Numbered from the stretch's first letter, positions 52,836-62,631 are shown. The stretch: DNA of 64,000 nucleotides from Agapetus fuscipes (GCA_951799405.1 OX637351.1:6232251-6296250); one strand, 5' to 3'. The notes: generated by a model not told the origin, from the sequence alone. Numbers and translations: made by a program.

Positions 52836-52984
52836 ACAAAAAATATAAAATACATTAATATTTAATTGTATTATGTGTCAGAAGGACCCATAACACATAG
52901 ACTAAGATAACACAAAAGAGGTACTGGGTGTACTGGGTGCGACCGCTTGCATCGCCAGGAACCAAAATCTCTCAAAAAATGTTA

Positions 52985-53470
52985 GATTGGCGGTGCACGG
53001 TGGTATACTAGTGCCAACCTTGATGTATGGAAGTGAAGCCTGGACAGTGAGTGAAAGGGAAATTAGTAAAGTCCATACAGTAGAAATGGACTATCTAAGA
53101 AGTATGATTGGGAAAAAACGAAGTGACAGGGTGAGGAATGATTTTGTAAGAGAAGAATGTGGTGTAAGGGAAAGTGTGAAAGTGAAGATTAAGAAGTATG
53201 TTAAGATGGTTCGGGCATTTGGAGAGAATGAGTGGTGAAAGATTGACGAAGAAAGTATATGTTGCTAGAATAGATGGATGTCGTGGTAGAGGAAGACCGA
53301 GAAAAGTATGGAAGGATCAAATCTCTGAAATAGCGAATGAATGGGATATCCAGAGTCATAATAAAAGGAGGACTTGTATGAAAAAGGTTATGACTCTGGA
53401 TGAAATGAAAGAAGTATGCAAGGACAGGAAGGAGTGGCGGCTAATCTGCAATGTTGATTTCTAATGTTGG
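52985..53470 (+). pseudogene. RTE-type LINE reverse transcriptase C-terminus
   Basis: Frame 1 (52987-53238): LVPTLMYGSEAWTVSEREIS, then RVRNDFVREECGVRESVKVK. After a one-base slip near 53200, frame 2 (to 53464): MLRWFGHLERMSGERLTK, GRGRPRKVWKDQISEIANEW and TLDEMKEVCKDRKEWRLIC. Only one frameshift interrupts ~150 codons. It is 5'-truncated before YGSE. It differs from 4682-5880 in its 3' end (AATGTTGATTTCTAATGTTGG) and is the source family of several short scraps. Confidence 0.88.
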
Positions 53471-53580
53471 TGTATTCATTTGCTACATTTTTTGCATGGG
53501 AAATTTTTGACTTTTTTTGTATGGATTTCTTTGTAAGGTTTTGTTCTTTTTTTATATTTAAATGTAATTTATTATTCATA

Positions 53581-53838
53581 TTCCTTGACTTATAGGTTGG
53601 TATGAGGCTGACCACCCATACTGTAAAAAATGGTTCACTTTGCCAATGTCACCCCTGTTTCAGGGAAGGTCGGCAAAAGTTGTGGGGCTTATGTTCATTT
53701 GAGGCTTGGATTTTATTTGTAAGTACACATTCAGCATTTGTAAGCGCGAACTACACTTGTTGGTTTGTGGGCATACATCTGAGAGCTTTAAATGAATATA
53801 TCCTTGCAACTTAGATTATAGATTATAGATTATTATTA
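53581..53838 (+). repeat. rep-A, full length
   Basis: TTCCTTGACTTATAGGTTGG to AACTTAGATTATAGATTATAGATTATTA. Very similar to the minus copy at 35328-35576. Confidence 0.85.
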
Positions 53839-53865
53839 TAGGTACATTGAAAAAATTTATGCCTT

Positions 53866-53935
53866 AGCCGCCAACATTGCGGGTGAACCGCCATTTCTTT
53901 CGGTCCTCGTATACTTCCTGGTTATTGCAATTACT
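53866..53935 (-). pseudogene. RTE 3' scrap
   Basis: CCGCCAACATTGCGGGTGAACC on plus is the 3' end of the 52985-53470 family. Confidence 0.6.
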
Positions 53936-54515
53936 TGCTTCTAAATTATTTTTGTGAAGTACAAGCCTCTCTATTAGAAAAAAAAACGTGAAGAATATGT
54001 AAAAGTCGGTGTAGCACCTTGTCATCGAAAAGGTTAACAAATACTTATATCTTCAATGTTGTGATCATGGATAGGTTTTTCTTTTATAATTTTTTGCATA
54101 ATCTGAGAACGTGCCATTTTCCATTGGCGTAACATTGTATCAACCACAATAATAGTAATAATAGGATAGTTTACTTAATGAGGGATGTTTGTGTGTGAAT
54201 CTCACCTCAAGATTATTATTATTATTTCGTATTATGTGTATCATTCTTCACGCTACTCGTGATCTAGCAACAATCCCACAAGGAGTGCCACCCGAGGTAT
54301 GCTATAAGCTTCACTAACATCGAACCATTTACTTTTAGAGTAATGGGCACGCCTCCGACCTAGAGGTTCTTGTTTTGTCGTGCCGTTGCTTTTACTTCAC
54401 AGGAAGGCCTTTCGCCACTTGAGAAAATATATAGCTTAGCATGAGCGTCCATGTGCTATGGGTCCTTCTGACACATATAAGTACATACAGGACGGGTACG
54501 AGGAGGGCTTGAGCT
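53936..54515. other. Mostly unassigned
   Basis: A tail-E scrap (GTGTGTGAATCTCACCTCAAG) at 54190-54212. A segment resembling 41330-41450 at 54385-54510. Confidence 0.35.
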
Positions 54516-54519
54516 CTCT

Positions 54520-54722
54520 CATCTTGCTTGGTCATCACTGTAGTAAACGTCAATTCTCGAGCAAGACCCAGTTGCTTTAAGGCTGGATGGACCTACGGTG
54601 ACCGGTAATGGCAAATTAATTTAAATCCCGGCGATGTTTATTTTTTGTTCCGACGGAAATGGAACCCACTACCTTTCAATCACGAGTCTGAAACGTCAAC
54701 CACTAGACTACCGACTGATCTA
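54520..54722 (-). repeat. SINE-C, divergent, internally deleted
   Basis: Head CGGTAGTCTAGTGGTTGACG, B box altered to GGTTCCATTTCC. ~45 bp of body around CGCTGGGTTGAAAAA is missing. Confidence 0.7.
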
Positions 54723-54794
54723 CAGGATGTAAACAAAATATATTGTTATATTGTAAATCGAATGGTTAAATCAAAAACGCACTAATTCTGAAGC

Positions 54795-54893
54795 TCAAGA
54801 CCCCGTTGCTGTAAGGCTGGATGGACCTTTGGTGACCGGTCATTGGTAAAGGTATGTAAATTTTTCAACCCAGCGAAGAGCATATTTTTAACT
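54795..54893 (-). repeat. SINE-C, 3' part
   Basis: ATGCTCTTCGCTGGGTTGAA to TCTTGAGCTTC on minus. The head is absent. Confidence 0.7.
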
Positions 54894-55370
54894 GGACTTT
54901 TAAACCATCCTGATTTTTTATTATTTTTTTAGTATTATATTATATTCTTTTGCATGTGTATCATCTTTATTTTTTTCTTCAAAATTTGAAAATACACTGG
55001 CTTTTCCAACTGTCAATCAATCTGTGTAATTTTTTCTGTAACTGTTTTTTTCCAAAAAAAAAAAGGAATTTGAGGCTTATGAAACTAATTGAAACCTTTT
55101 CACACACAGCAAATCCATGGCTCAACCGCCACCTAACGTGCATTTTCCATACAAAAAAAACAATGGTCCATGGATCAGCTATCGATCAAATATGATGAGA
55201 ATAACCCTGATTGAAGCTACGTCTCTGTTGTTTTTTTCTCTCAACACTTTGCCGGAATTTAAGTCGTAGGTACGCGTATAATATGTAGGTACCCAACACG
55301 TTCATAAAGCCGACATAATTGATTCTTCGTGTATTTAAGATATCGATCGTGAGTTATGGACTGTTTGGCG
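54894..55370. other. Unassigned AT-rich sequence
   Basis: Nothing recognised. Confidence 0.4.
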
Positions 55371-55407
55371 GGAGGAGGGGGGGGGCTGGCGAGGGGGGGG
55401 GAGGAGC
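55371..55407 (+). other. G-rich tract, potential G-quadruplex
   Basis: GGGAGG then runs of nine and nine G separated by CTGGCGA. More than four G3+ runs lie within 37 bp. Confidence 0.65.
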
Positions 55408-55507
55408 GCCCACTCCACCCGGCTTAGTGAGATGGAGTCAGTGTGCAAGTTGCAAGTACTGCTACAGGTCAGCGGTTAGTTGACTACAAGTGTCAGCCGT
55501 TTGCATA

Positions 55508-55556
55508 CTGTAACTGTAACTGTAACTCTGTCGCCATTCTGATAGGGGTGGCCAGA
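55508..55556 (-). repeat. RTE 3' terminus
   Basis: GGCCACCCCTATCAGAATGG and the (CAGTTA)n tail on minus: the last ~50 bp of the 4682-5880 subfamily. Confidence 0.7.
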
Positions 55557-55738
55557 CGCCTACGCACCCCCAAACGAAAGTCCCCAGTCAAAGTCAAAGA
55601 AACGAAGGACAATGAGCAAGACACGACAAACCTCCAGCCAGTTAGAAACGACAGGCGACTGAGGAGACAGCGAAGACCGCCACGCCGTTATAACTCGCCT
55701 TGAAAACGCCTTCTACTCGTAAAAGCGAAACGTCGGCA
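55557..55738 (+). pseudogene. Possible Penelope-like C-terminus with degraded ribozyme-like motif
   Basis: A basic frame (KRKSPVKVKETKD, RRLRRQRRPPRRYNSP) stops at TGA 55701-55703. Around the stop, CTTGAAAA, CGCC-TT ... AAAAGCG, GAAAC imitates the CTGANGA-hairpin-GAAAC layout at 11004-11042 in weaker form. The protein part alone is not diagnostic. Confidence 0.35.
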
Positions 55739-55766
55739 GATAAAAAAACTGCATGTAGACCATGGT

Positions 55767-56098
55767 CTTTTTTTTTTTTCAAGAAATCCTGCGCGGGAGA
55801 CTCCCTAGATTCTAAAGACTCTAGGGGTCTATGACACTTGTTGTAGTGCCGCAGAGGTGTACGAGCTTGGTCGTCGCTACAAAGCGCCAATACTCAAGCA
55901 AGACCCAGTTGCTGTAAGGCTGGATGGACCCTTGGTGGCCGGTCATTGGTAAAGGTTTATGAATTTTTCAACCCAGCGAAGAGCACATCCGAAATATACA
56001 TGGTATATTTTAGTGCTCCGCCGGGATCCGAATCCACAACCCTCCATTTACGAGTCCGAAGTGTTCCTACGTGTCCACTACGGACTACGGACCGGTCC
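55767..56098 (-). repeat. SINE-C + tail-D part of a 5S-containing trimer
   Basis: Head GACCGGTCCGTAGTCCGTAG with ~10 bp duplicated, B box GGATTCGGATCC, full body, tail-D and a ~14 A end. The 5S module is directly upstream on the same strand. Confidence 0.85.
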
Positions 56099-56222
56099 AA
56101 GATGCCAACGACACGCGGTGTACCTGAGCGGTTACCCATCCAAGCACTGACCACGCCCAATGTTGCTTAACTTCGGTGATCTATGGGAACCGGTGCTTTC
56201 AACATGGCTAACGTCGTTGACA
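56099..56222 (-). pseudogene. 5S rRNA-derived SINE head
   Basis: The minus strand aligns along the whole 5S rRNA: GTCAACGAC start, ATCACCGAAGTTAAGCAACA, GGGCGTGGTCAGTGCTTGGA, TGGGTAACCGC, ACACCGCGTGTCGTTGGC end. Differences cluster at positions ~10-45. It runs into SINE-C at CATCTTGGACCGGTCC with no spacer, so it acts as a SINE module and is not a 5S gene. Confidence 0.85.
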
Positions 56223-56364
56223 CTAATCGTTGGTCTAATCCGAAAAACCACAAAAACAATTCATTATTCACATGGTTATAAAGTATTATGTGGTATTTGA
56301 CAGCTCTGTGGATGACAGGTCCGGTTGACAGGTGTGCCGTATAGTATGTATATCGACGGTTCAA
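56223..56364. other. Short unassigned gap
   Basis: Nothing recognised between the 5S module and the satellite. Confidence 0.4.
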
Positions 56365-56365
56365 A

Positions 56366-56606
56366 GGCAGTACTAAGGCAGTACTAAGGCAGTACTAAGG
56401 CAGTACTAAGGCAGTACTAAGGCAGTACTAAGTCAGTACTAAGTCAGTACTAAGGCAGTACTAAGGCAGTACTAAGGCAGTACTAAGGCAGTACTAAGGC
56501 AGTACTAAGGCAGTACTAAGGCAGTACTAAGGCAGTACTAAGGCAGTACTAAGGCAGTACTAAGTCAGTACTAAGGCAGTACTAAGGCAGTACTAAGGCA
56601 GTAATA
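56366..56606. repeat. 11 bp satellite, ~22 copies
   Basis: GGCAGTACTAA in near-perfect tandem. A GTCAGTACTAA variant appears at three positions. Each unit contains the palindrome AGTACT. The array ends at GGCAGTAATAAGCG. Confidence 0.95.
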
Positions 56607-57160
56607 AGCGACATTTTGGTCAAAAATGAGTAATGAATGCTATCCTATTTAAAATTTTCCGCTCTTTCTAATGCGCTAACTCCCATAGCTCTACGATGAT
56701 TTTTGTGTTGTTTATGTGGCACGATGTCCAGCAAATCACATGGAAATTAGTTGTTGCCGCTTTATGCATTATCTCGCAAAATCTTGTATTAGTTCAAACA
56801 TTTTTATACGCACTGTTCCTTGTATACAAGCACTGGTGTTCTCACACAATTCAATCATTTTTTAAGTAACAAATACACAAGAGTAGACCTAACAACTGTC
56901 CTCGTCAGCACGACCTCAATAACAATAAAGATGTAATGGAATTGTTGCTTTTTATTCGTTTAAACTGAAATGCCTTGTTGATAAGCGGCACTGCCTAGGT
57001 GTGGTCGATGGTTCTGTGGGTTTTATAGGCGAGATCTTCAGTCCCACGCTGAACCAAAATCTATTTATTAATAAATGCTAAGGAAAACTGCCTGAAGTAC
57101 CTATAACCCCTAGACAGCGCATCCGCAAAGTCACGGATAGGGGAGTTCTTCGTCAGGCTT
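56607..57160. other. Unassigned sequence
   Basis: Nothing recognised. Confidence 0.4.
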
Positions 57161-57880
57161 GCCTGAAGTCTCATCACCACGGTAATTCTTACTTACTTTA
57201 CTTTACTTTCTTCGGCTCATAAGTCTTCAAGGCTCAGAGCCTCCCTCATCACAATCCTCCAGGACTCTCTGTCTTGTGCTGCTTCCCTCCATGGTCCCCT
57301 CACTCCCAGAACTTCGGCGTCGGCTTCAACGTTCTCTGCCCACCGCATCCTGGGACGTCCGAGTGATCTAACACCTGAGGGGGCACCATCCAAGACTGTT
57401 CTGATGATCCTGGAGTCCTCTGCACGTGCTACATGTCCAGCCCACTGGAGTCTTCTTGATTTCATTACCGACACTATGTTTGAGTCTTGAAACGCGGACA
57501 TCAGCTCCGCGTTGGTTCGGATATGCTATCTGTCATCTGCAAATACAGGTCCGAGAATGCGACGAAGTATTTTGTTCTCAAAGACTTGGAGAGATTTCTC
57601 TTGTTTCTGAGTCAGACTCCAGACTTCGCATCCGTACAAGACAACTGACCGAACAATGGAAGTGTACATCTTGAATTTTCACTGTAATCCCGGTAATTCT
57701 TACCTACCGAATATCGGTAATATTTGTGTGAAGACCTGGCAATCCAAGATGGCCGCAAATAAACAGCTGATTAGTCTTCATACAAATATTCCCAATATTT
57801 GGTAGGTAAGAATGACCGTGGTGATGAGACTTTCAGCCCAGGCATCATTAGTTTCTCAAAGCTTGAGCTCACTACACGGC
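57161..57880. mobile_element. FB-F foldback split by an RTE copy
   Basis: GCCTGAAGTCTCATCACCAC to GGTAATTCTTAC on the left. It resumes at 57691 and ends near CTCACTACACGGC, where SINE-B begins. The outermost left end is missing. Confidence 0.75.
57193..57690 (-). pseudogene. RTE-type LINE, 5'-truncated, with 13 bp target duplication
   Basis: CGGTAATTCTTAC occurs at 57180-57192 and 57691-57703. The minus strand starts in RSVVLYGCEVWSLTQ, later RRLQWAGHVARAEDSR, GRPRMRWAENVEADAEV and a stop after LEDL. The 3' tail is AAAGTAAAGTAAAGTAAG. The frame has at least one break around 57500-57560. The target duplication and tail are direct signs of target-primed insertion. Confidence 0.9.
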
Positions 57881-57881
57881 T

Positions 57882-57988
57882 TTTTCCGGTGGTGTTTATT
57901 TTCGTCCAAAACATCTTCGGTGGGATCAAAACCCGAGCTCTTGGAATGAAATGCAAGCACTCTACCAACTCAGCCATCGACCGGACTA
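57882..57988 (-). repeat. SINE-B, head part
   Basis: GTCCGGTCGATGGCTGAGTTGG and GGTTTTGATCCC on minus, then truncated within the GTGTTTATTT region. Confidence 0.7.
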
Positions 57989-58017
57989 TCTTATGGATAC
58001 AGGTTGATTCAAAACTT

Positions 58018-58306
58018 TTGAATAATAATATTAGGATGATTTATTTGGTGAGCGCTGTTTTTGTGCGAATCATACCTCAAGAGTTGTTCGTCGCTGTAGA
58101 AAGCGCCAATTCTCAAGCAAGACCCAGTTGCTGTAAGCTTGGATGGACCTTTAGTGACCGGTCTTCAGTAAAGGTATGTGATTTTGTTACCCAGCGAAGA
58201 GCATATTTCATAATATAAATGTTTTTTTTTTGTGCTCCGCCGGGATCCAAACCCACAACCTTCCATTAACAAGTTAGATATGTTCACCACTATACTACGG
58301 ACCGGT
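58018..58306 (-). repeat. SINE-C + tail-E
   Basis: Head ACCGGTCCGTAGTATAGTGG. The tail-E end is AATCATCCTAATATTATTATTC. ~12 bp (CCTCTGCGAGC) is missing at the junction. Confidence 0.85.
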
Positions 58307-58730
58307 CAAACTCTTGTCAAACAGGATTCATCAGCTGGGAAAGGAGTTTGATAAAAGTGATATACTGAAGCAGACCATCAAAGAAATTTGGTGAGTCCTT
58401 TATAAAATCCGTGACTTGAAATGTTTATAATTAAGGTCATCTTTTATTCGGACGCCTCGTTTTGAAGTCCTGGTCCAGCGGTTGTAGGTACCCATGATTT
58501 CATCCTAAAGGTGTGTGGTTTGTCGCCGACCGCAACATCGGTGTATCTAAACGATGTTTTAATAAGAATAATAAAGTGTACAGGAAGTGGCCGATAAGGA
58601 GGCCGAGGAGATCCCACACACATGTATAACCACGAGTGTATCTATAGCTTCACATCCATCAGGACTCTAGTGACCCGAGATCTGGAGGTTGCACAGCGAG
58701 AGGAGACGAAAACATCTTGAAATATTGCTC
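58307..58730. other. Unassigned sequence
   Basis: No family or gene recognised. Confidence 0.35.
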
Positions 58731-58734
58731 CGAA

Positions 58735-58988
58735 TGTATAAAAGATGTAAGGACAGAAAAAAATGGCGGTTGATATGCAATGTTCAATGCAAATGGAATG
58801 GCGGCATGTGGCAATAATGAATGATGATAGACTGACAAAGTAGGGAAAAAAGGTAAGGGGCGACCGATAAAAGTATAGAGTGATCAGATTGAGGAGATTG
58901 TGAAAGAATGTGATGTACCTACAAAGCGAGCGTAAAAAAAGAAAATGCATGAAAAAGGCGATGGATATGAATGAATTAAAAGAGGTAT
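58735..58988 (+). pseudogene. RTE 3' fragment, rearranged
   Basis: A scrap of KDRKKW(R/G)LIC-type sequence (58743-58785), then MNDDRLTK, the GRPIKV-x-SDQIEEIVKE block and KRKCMKKAMDMNELKEV. Two stop codons and a gap lie near 58842. Continues straight into tail-E at ~58990. Confidence 0.7.
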
Positions 58989-58989
58989 A

Positions 58990-59287
58990 ATAATATAAGG
59001 ATGATTTATTTGGTGAGCGCTGTTTTTGTGTGTATCACACCTCAAGAGCCCTCTGCGAGCTTGATCGTCGCTGTAGAAATCGCCAATTCTCAAGCAAGAC
59101 CCAATTGTTGTAAGGTTGGATGGACCTTTCAGTGACCGATCTTTGGTAAAGGTTTATGAATTTTTCAACCCAGCGAAGAGCACATTCGGAAATATAAATG
59201 GTGTACTTTTTGTGCTCCGCCGGGATTCGAATCCACAACCCTCCATTTACGAGTCCGAAGTGTTGCCACTGGACTACGGACCGGTCC
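58990..59287 (-). repeat. SINE-C + tail-E part of a 5S-containing trimer
   Basis: Head GGACCGGTCCGTAGTCCAGTGG, B box GGATTCGAATCCC, anticodon-loop-like ACTCGTAAAT. Full body and tail-E ending ATCCTTATATTATTAT. Confidence 0.88.
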
Positions 59288-59412
59288 AAGAAATGCCAAC
59301 AACACGCGGTGTACCTGAGCGGTCACCCATCTAGGTAGCATCCGCGCCAAATGTTGCTTAACTTCGGTGATCTGATGAGAACCGGTGCTTTCAACATGAT
59401 ATCGTCGTTGAC
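59288..59412 (-). pseudogene. 5S rRNA-derived SINE head, second copy
   Basis: Minus strand: GTCAACGACGATATCATG, CACCGGTTCTCATCAGATCA, CCGAAGTTAAGCAACATTTG, ATGGGTGACCGC, ACACCGCGTGTTGTTGGCAT. Joined to SINE-C at the same point as the copy at 56099, showing this 5S-tRNA fusion predates both insertions. Confidence 0.85.
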
Positions 59413-59458
59413 CAAAATATTATACCTGCTGACATAATTGTATTTGTATGATTTTTTT

Positions 59459-59688
59459 TGACCGGTCTGTAGTCTAGCGGTAACACTTCAGACGCGTAAA
59501 TAGAAGGTTGTGGGTTCGAATCCCGGCGGAGCACAAAAAATATAGGATTCATATTTTCACACAATATGCTCTTCGCTGGGGTGAAAAATTCTTAATCCTT
59601 TACCAAAGACCGGCCACTAAAAAGATCCATCCAGCCTTACAGCAACTGAGTCTTGATTGAGTATTGGCCACCAAGCTCGCACATTAGG
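59459..59688 (+). repeat. SINE-C
   Basis: GACCGGTCTGTAGTCTAGCGG head and GGTTCGAATCCC box. The body ends ACCAAGCTCGCACATTA with no recognised tail. A CACACA insertion lies in the TTTTCAAATTTG stretch. Confidence 0.8.
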
Positions 59689-59853
59689 TACTTGTCGTGT
59701 TCGGGTCCACGGCTACTATTACTTCCATTGTCTAGCTCGGGGGCGCCAGGTCATTTGTACCTCCATAATATGCAAGGTGTTTTGTCACCTCGTATCCCGA
59801 CGTCAGCTGTACTCAACCCTTTCAAAATAATATTCAACTTTATTTTAAACAAG

Positions 59854-60352
59854 CAACGCAACTAAGCTACACATATTACAGTGTAACTTCTTGCCTGCGT
59901 TATCCCCAAAGAAGTCGCATGTGGCGATTCGGGACCTATTTATTTTTACGGGTAAATGGCCGGCCTCCCACCAACCACTTTCAGTTGAATTGGGGGTTTC
60001 CCAGCTCCAGGAGGGGCTGGTTCTCATATTTTGTGAAGGCTGAGTACACCTTGGGATCGAACTCTTGCTCTCAGTATGGAATGCAAGCATTCTACCAACT
60101 TGGCCTATCGACTCGACTTTTTACGAGCTTTATCGTCGCTACAAAGCATCAATTCTCAAGCAAGACCCAGTTGCTGTAAGGCTGGATGGACCTCTTGTTG
60201 ACCGGTCTTTTGTAAAGGTTTATGAATTTTTCAACCCAGCAAAGAGCAAATTTGAAAATACAAATGGTATATTTTTTGTGCTCCGCCGGGATTCGAACCC
60301 ACGACCTTCCAGTTACGAGTCCGAAGTGCTACCACCTGGACTACGGACCGGT
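59854..60352 (-). repeat. Composite SINE-C + SINE-B (short form), complete
   Basis: Head CCGGTCCGTAGTCCAGGTGG, B box GGTTCGAATCCC. Junction CGATAAAGCTCGTAAAAAG to TCGAGTCGATAGG; the SINE-B A box is damaged by an extra CC. Ends GTGTAGCTTAGTTGCGTTGC. Confidence 0.85.
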
Positions 60353-60381
60353 CGAACCCTTACTTAAGTACCCTTACTTAA

Positions 60382-60623
60382 GTACCCTTAGTACGAGTTG
60401 CAAAAGTTGAGTAATATAAAGTTTACGGCAATTATTAAAGAGTGATTTCCCCCAAAATCTGCCGTTTTTGTTTGCTTGAACTTGATTTTCTTCATCACTG
60501 TAACTCTTTTGCTAAGACCATAAAGTGTAAGAAACAAAAACGGCAGATTTTGGGTGACATCACTCTTTAATATTTTCCGTAAACTTTACTTTTCTCAAGT
60601 TTTGCAACTCGTACTAAGGGTAC
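60382..60623. mobile_element. Foldback MITE, 242 bp
   Basis: GTACCCTTAGTACGAGTTGC and its inverse bound ~90 bp arms (CCAAAATCTGCCGTTTTTG inverted). Two extra ACCCTTACTTAAGT-like units precede the left end. No target duplication beyond GTAC-like sequence. Family unknown. Confidence 0.75.
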
Positions 60624-60942
60624 AGACCACGGCTTCACAGCCCGGTTTTTGTTGTTGTTTTAAAACAAAGATTTTTTTTTAAGAATAACACCTTTAATAC
60701 AGAATGGTTTGCGAGCCCTATGATAAAAAAAATAAAAGTGTGCTCTTAGCGACATAATTTGACCACGAGGGTGTTTAGGAGGTCCAGGCAATTAGGCTCC
60801 ACGGCGCAAGGGTCCGGCAGATAGGGTCCAGGATACTACAGGGACCTACAAATCTCTTCATAATTAAAGCACACCTCTCCTACGATAGTGGCAGGAACAG
60901 GATGAATGGATTCCTGTGGTTTTCTGCATCAACATGGTCTTA
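60624..60942. other. Unassigned sequence
   Basis: Nothing recognised. Confidence 0.4.
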
Positions 60943-60950
60943 GTATTATG

Positions 60951-61701
60951 CAGTGGCGTGCCTACAGTTTCTGCCATACGCATGCTGGATAATTAAGGTT
61001 GCACTAAATTACAAATAATAAATCTTACCCCGATGTTTCTTTTCCCCAGTGCTTCTTAATTTCTTCAGACTTAGATTTTGGATTGAAACAATAAAACCTT
61101 CACACACTTAAGATCCTCACAAGGAACAACAATATTTTCACCGGAATTAATTTTATATATGTACTATCAAAAAAGGTGGATTCGATCGCAAACAAGGAAT
61201 AAGTCAATTATTCTGATAATCGAATAAAACGCACCTGACGCGACAGTTTATTCAAAATACAATCGGTCATTCATACAACTGTAAATGGCTCCAGTCTGGA
61301 ATCGTAAAATTGAATGGACGAAAAGCTAAGCATATGGTGATATTATTATCATGTGTACTCCCAAGCACAATCTGTAATAATATTGTGTTTATTTATAATG
61401 ACAAAAGAGCTTAACCGACTATTTTCATACAAGCTTACAGAGATCAAGCTTTTTTCATACGTTAAACAAAGACAGGGATACATTTCTCAATAACGGTTGC
61501 GTAACAGAGTTAACTTCATCAATGCCTAATAATAATAACCTACTGCCACACACAGATGGCAGCAGCACGACTTTTGATGGGGGGAAATTTAAAAAGACGA
61601 ATGACTTTAAATGTCTGTAATCTACTCAAAAATATTCATTATTTGCATTTCTGAGGGTACGCATGCTTAGCTTTTTAGCTTGTATGATAGTCACGCCACT
61701 G
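60951..61701. mobile_element. hAT-type element, 751 bp, 8 bp target duplication
   Basis: CAGTGGCGTG ... CACGCCACTG ends (the right side has GTCACGCCACTG) flanked by GTATTATG at 60943-60950 and 61702-61709. ACGCATGC occurs near both ends in inverted context. No transposase frame, so non-autonomous. Confidence 0.85.
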
Positions 61702-61771
61702 GTATTATGTAACTAATAGATTCGTGTGAATGGTTCATTAAAAAAAATCAGGTCCATTGCGGTTAGACTGA

Positions 61772-62104
61772 GAAAAAAAAAACGCAACTAAGCTACACAT
61801 ATAGTGTAACTTCTTGCCGCGTTATCCCCGAAGGGGTCGCATGTGGCGAGTTGAACCTTTTTATTTTTAGAGGTAAGGGGGCCGGCCTTATGCCAACCAC
61901 TTCATTTGAAGTGGGGGTTTCCCAGCTCCCGAGAGGGCTGGTACTCATTTCTTGTGAAGGCTGAGTAAACCTTGCCGGTATTTTATTTCGGGGTTTGAGA
62001 TAAACACCGAAACGGGAAATCATTTCTGACACCCTCGGTGGGATTTGAACCCGAGCTCACGGCATGGAATGCAAGCACTCTGCCAACTGAGCTATCGACC
62101 GGAC
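61772..62104 (-). repeat. SINE-B, long form, near-consensus
   Basis: CGTCCGGTCGATAGCTCAGTTGG head, GGTTCAAATCCC box and full body. Ends GTGTAGCTTAGTTGCG followed by T10. A good reference copy for the family. Confidence 0.9.
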
Positions 62105-62152
62105 GAGAAATAGAAGAAAACGTATAATGATTATAATAATATTATAATGAAA

Positions 62153-62215
62153 TGAAAGAAGTACAGGAATAAGTGGCGGCTAATATGTAATGTTGATTTA
62201 TAATGTTGGCGGCTT
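62153..62215 (+). pseudogene. RTE 3' scrap
   Basis: AAGTGGCGGCTAATATGTAATG and AATGTTGGCGGC: end of the 52985-53470 family. Confidence 0.6.
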
Positions 62216-62283
62216 ATTCATTTATGTTTTATTTGTTGGATAGTTTTTTTTTATACCTGAATGTTATGTATTATTTGTATTCT

Positions 62284-62398
62284 TTTTATAGGTTGGTATT
62301 AAACTGACCACATATTCTGAAAAACCTGATTCAGGGAAGGTCGGCAAAAGTTGCAGGGGCTATGTTCATTTGAGGTTTGAATTTTAATTTTTGTAAGT
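62284..62398 (+). repeat. rep-A, 5' half
   Basis: TATAGGTTGGTATTAAACTG to TTTTTGTAAGTA with ~25 bp deleted. It abuts the RTE fragment without spacer. Confidence 0.65.
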
Positions 62399-62628
62399 AA
62401 AGAAAGTGTGAAAGGAAAAAGAGGGAAGGGACGACCGAGAAAAGTATGGAGTGATCAGATTGAGGAGATTGTGAAAGAATGGAATATACAAAGCGAGTGT
62501 AAAAGAAGAAAATGCATGAAAAATATGAATGAAGTGAAAGAGGTATGTAAGGATAGGAAGAAATGGAGGCAACTCTGCAGAGGCTCTGGCCACCCCTAGC
62601 GGAATGGCGACAGAGTTACAGTTACAGT
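62399..62628 (+). pseudogene. RTE-type LINE 3' end
   Basis: Open frame ESVKGKRGKGRPRKVWSDQ to KRRKCMKNMNEVKEVCKDRK and LCRGSGHP stop. The 3' end is GACAGAGTTACAGTTACAG. Same subfamily as 4682-5880, with one 6 bp in-frame loss (KV-MD). No stop within the retained 64 codons. Confidence 0.88.
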
Positions 62629-62631
62629 GTA

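Noticed and set aside
56099..56222. Genuine 5S rRNA gene
   Set aside because: Several changes at conserved positions and direct fusion to SINE-C at the same point in two copies indicate a SINE module.
56366..56606. CRISPR array
   Set aside because: Units are 11 bp with no spacers, in a eukaryotic repeat context.
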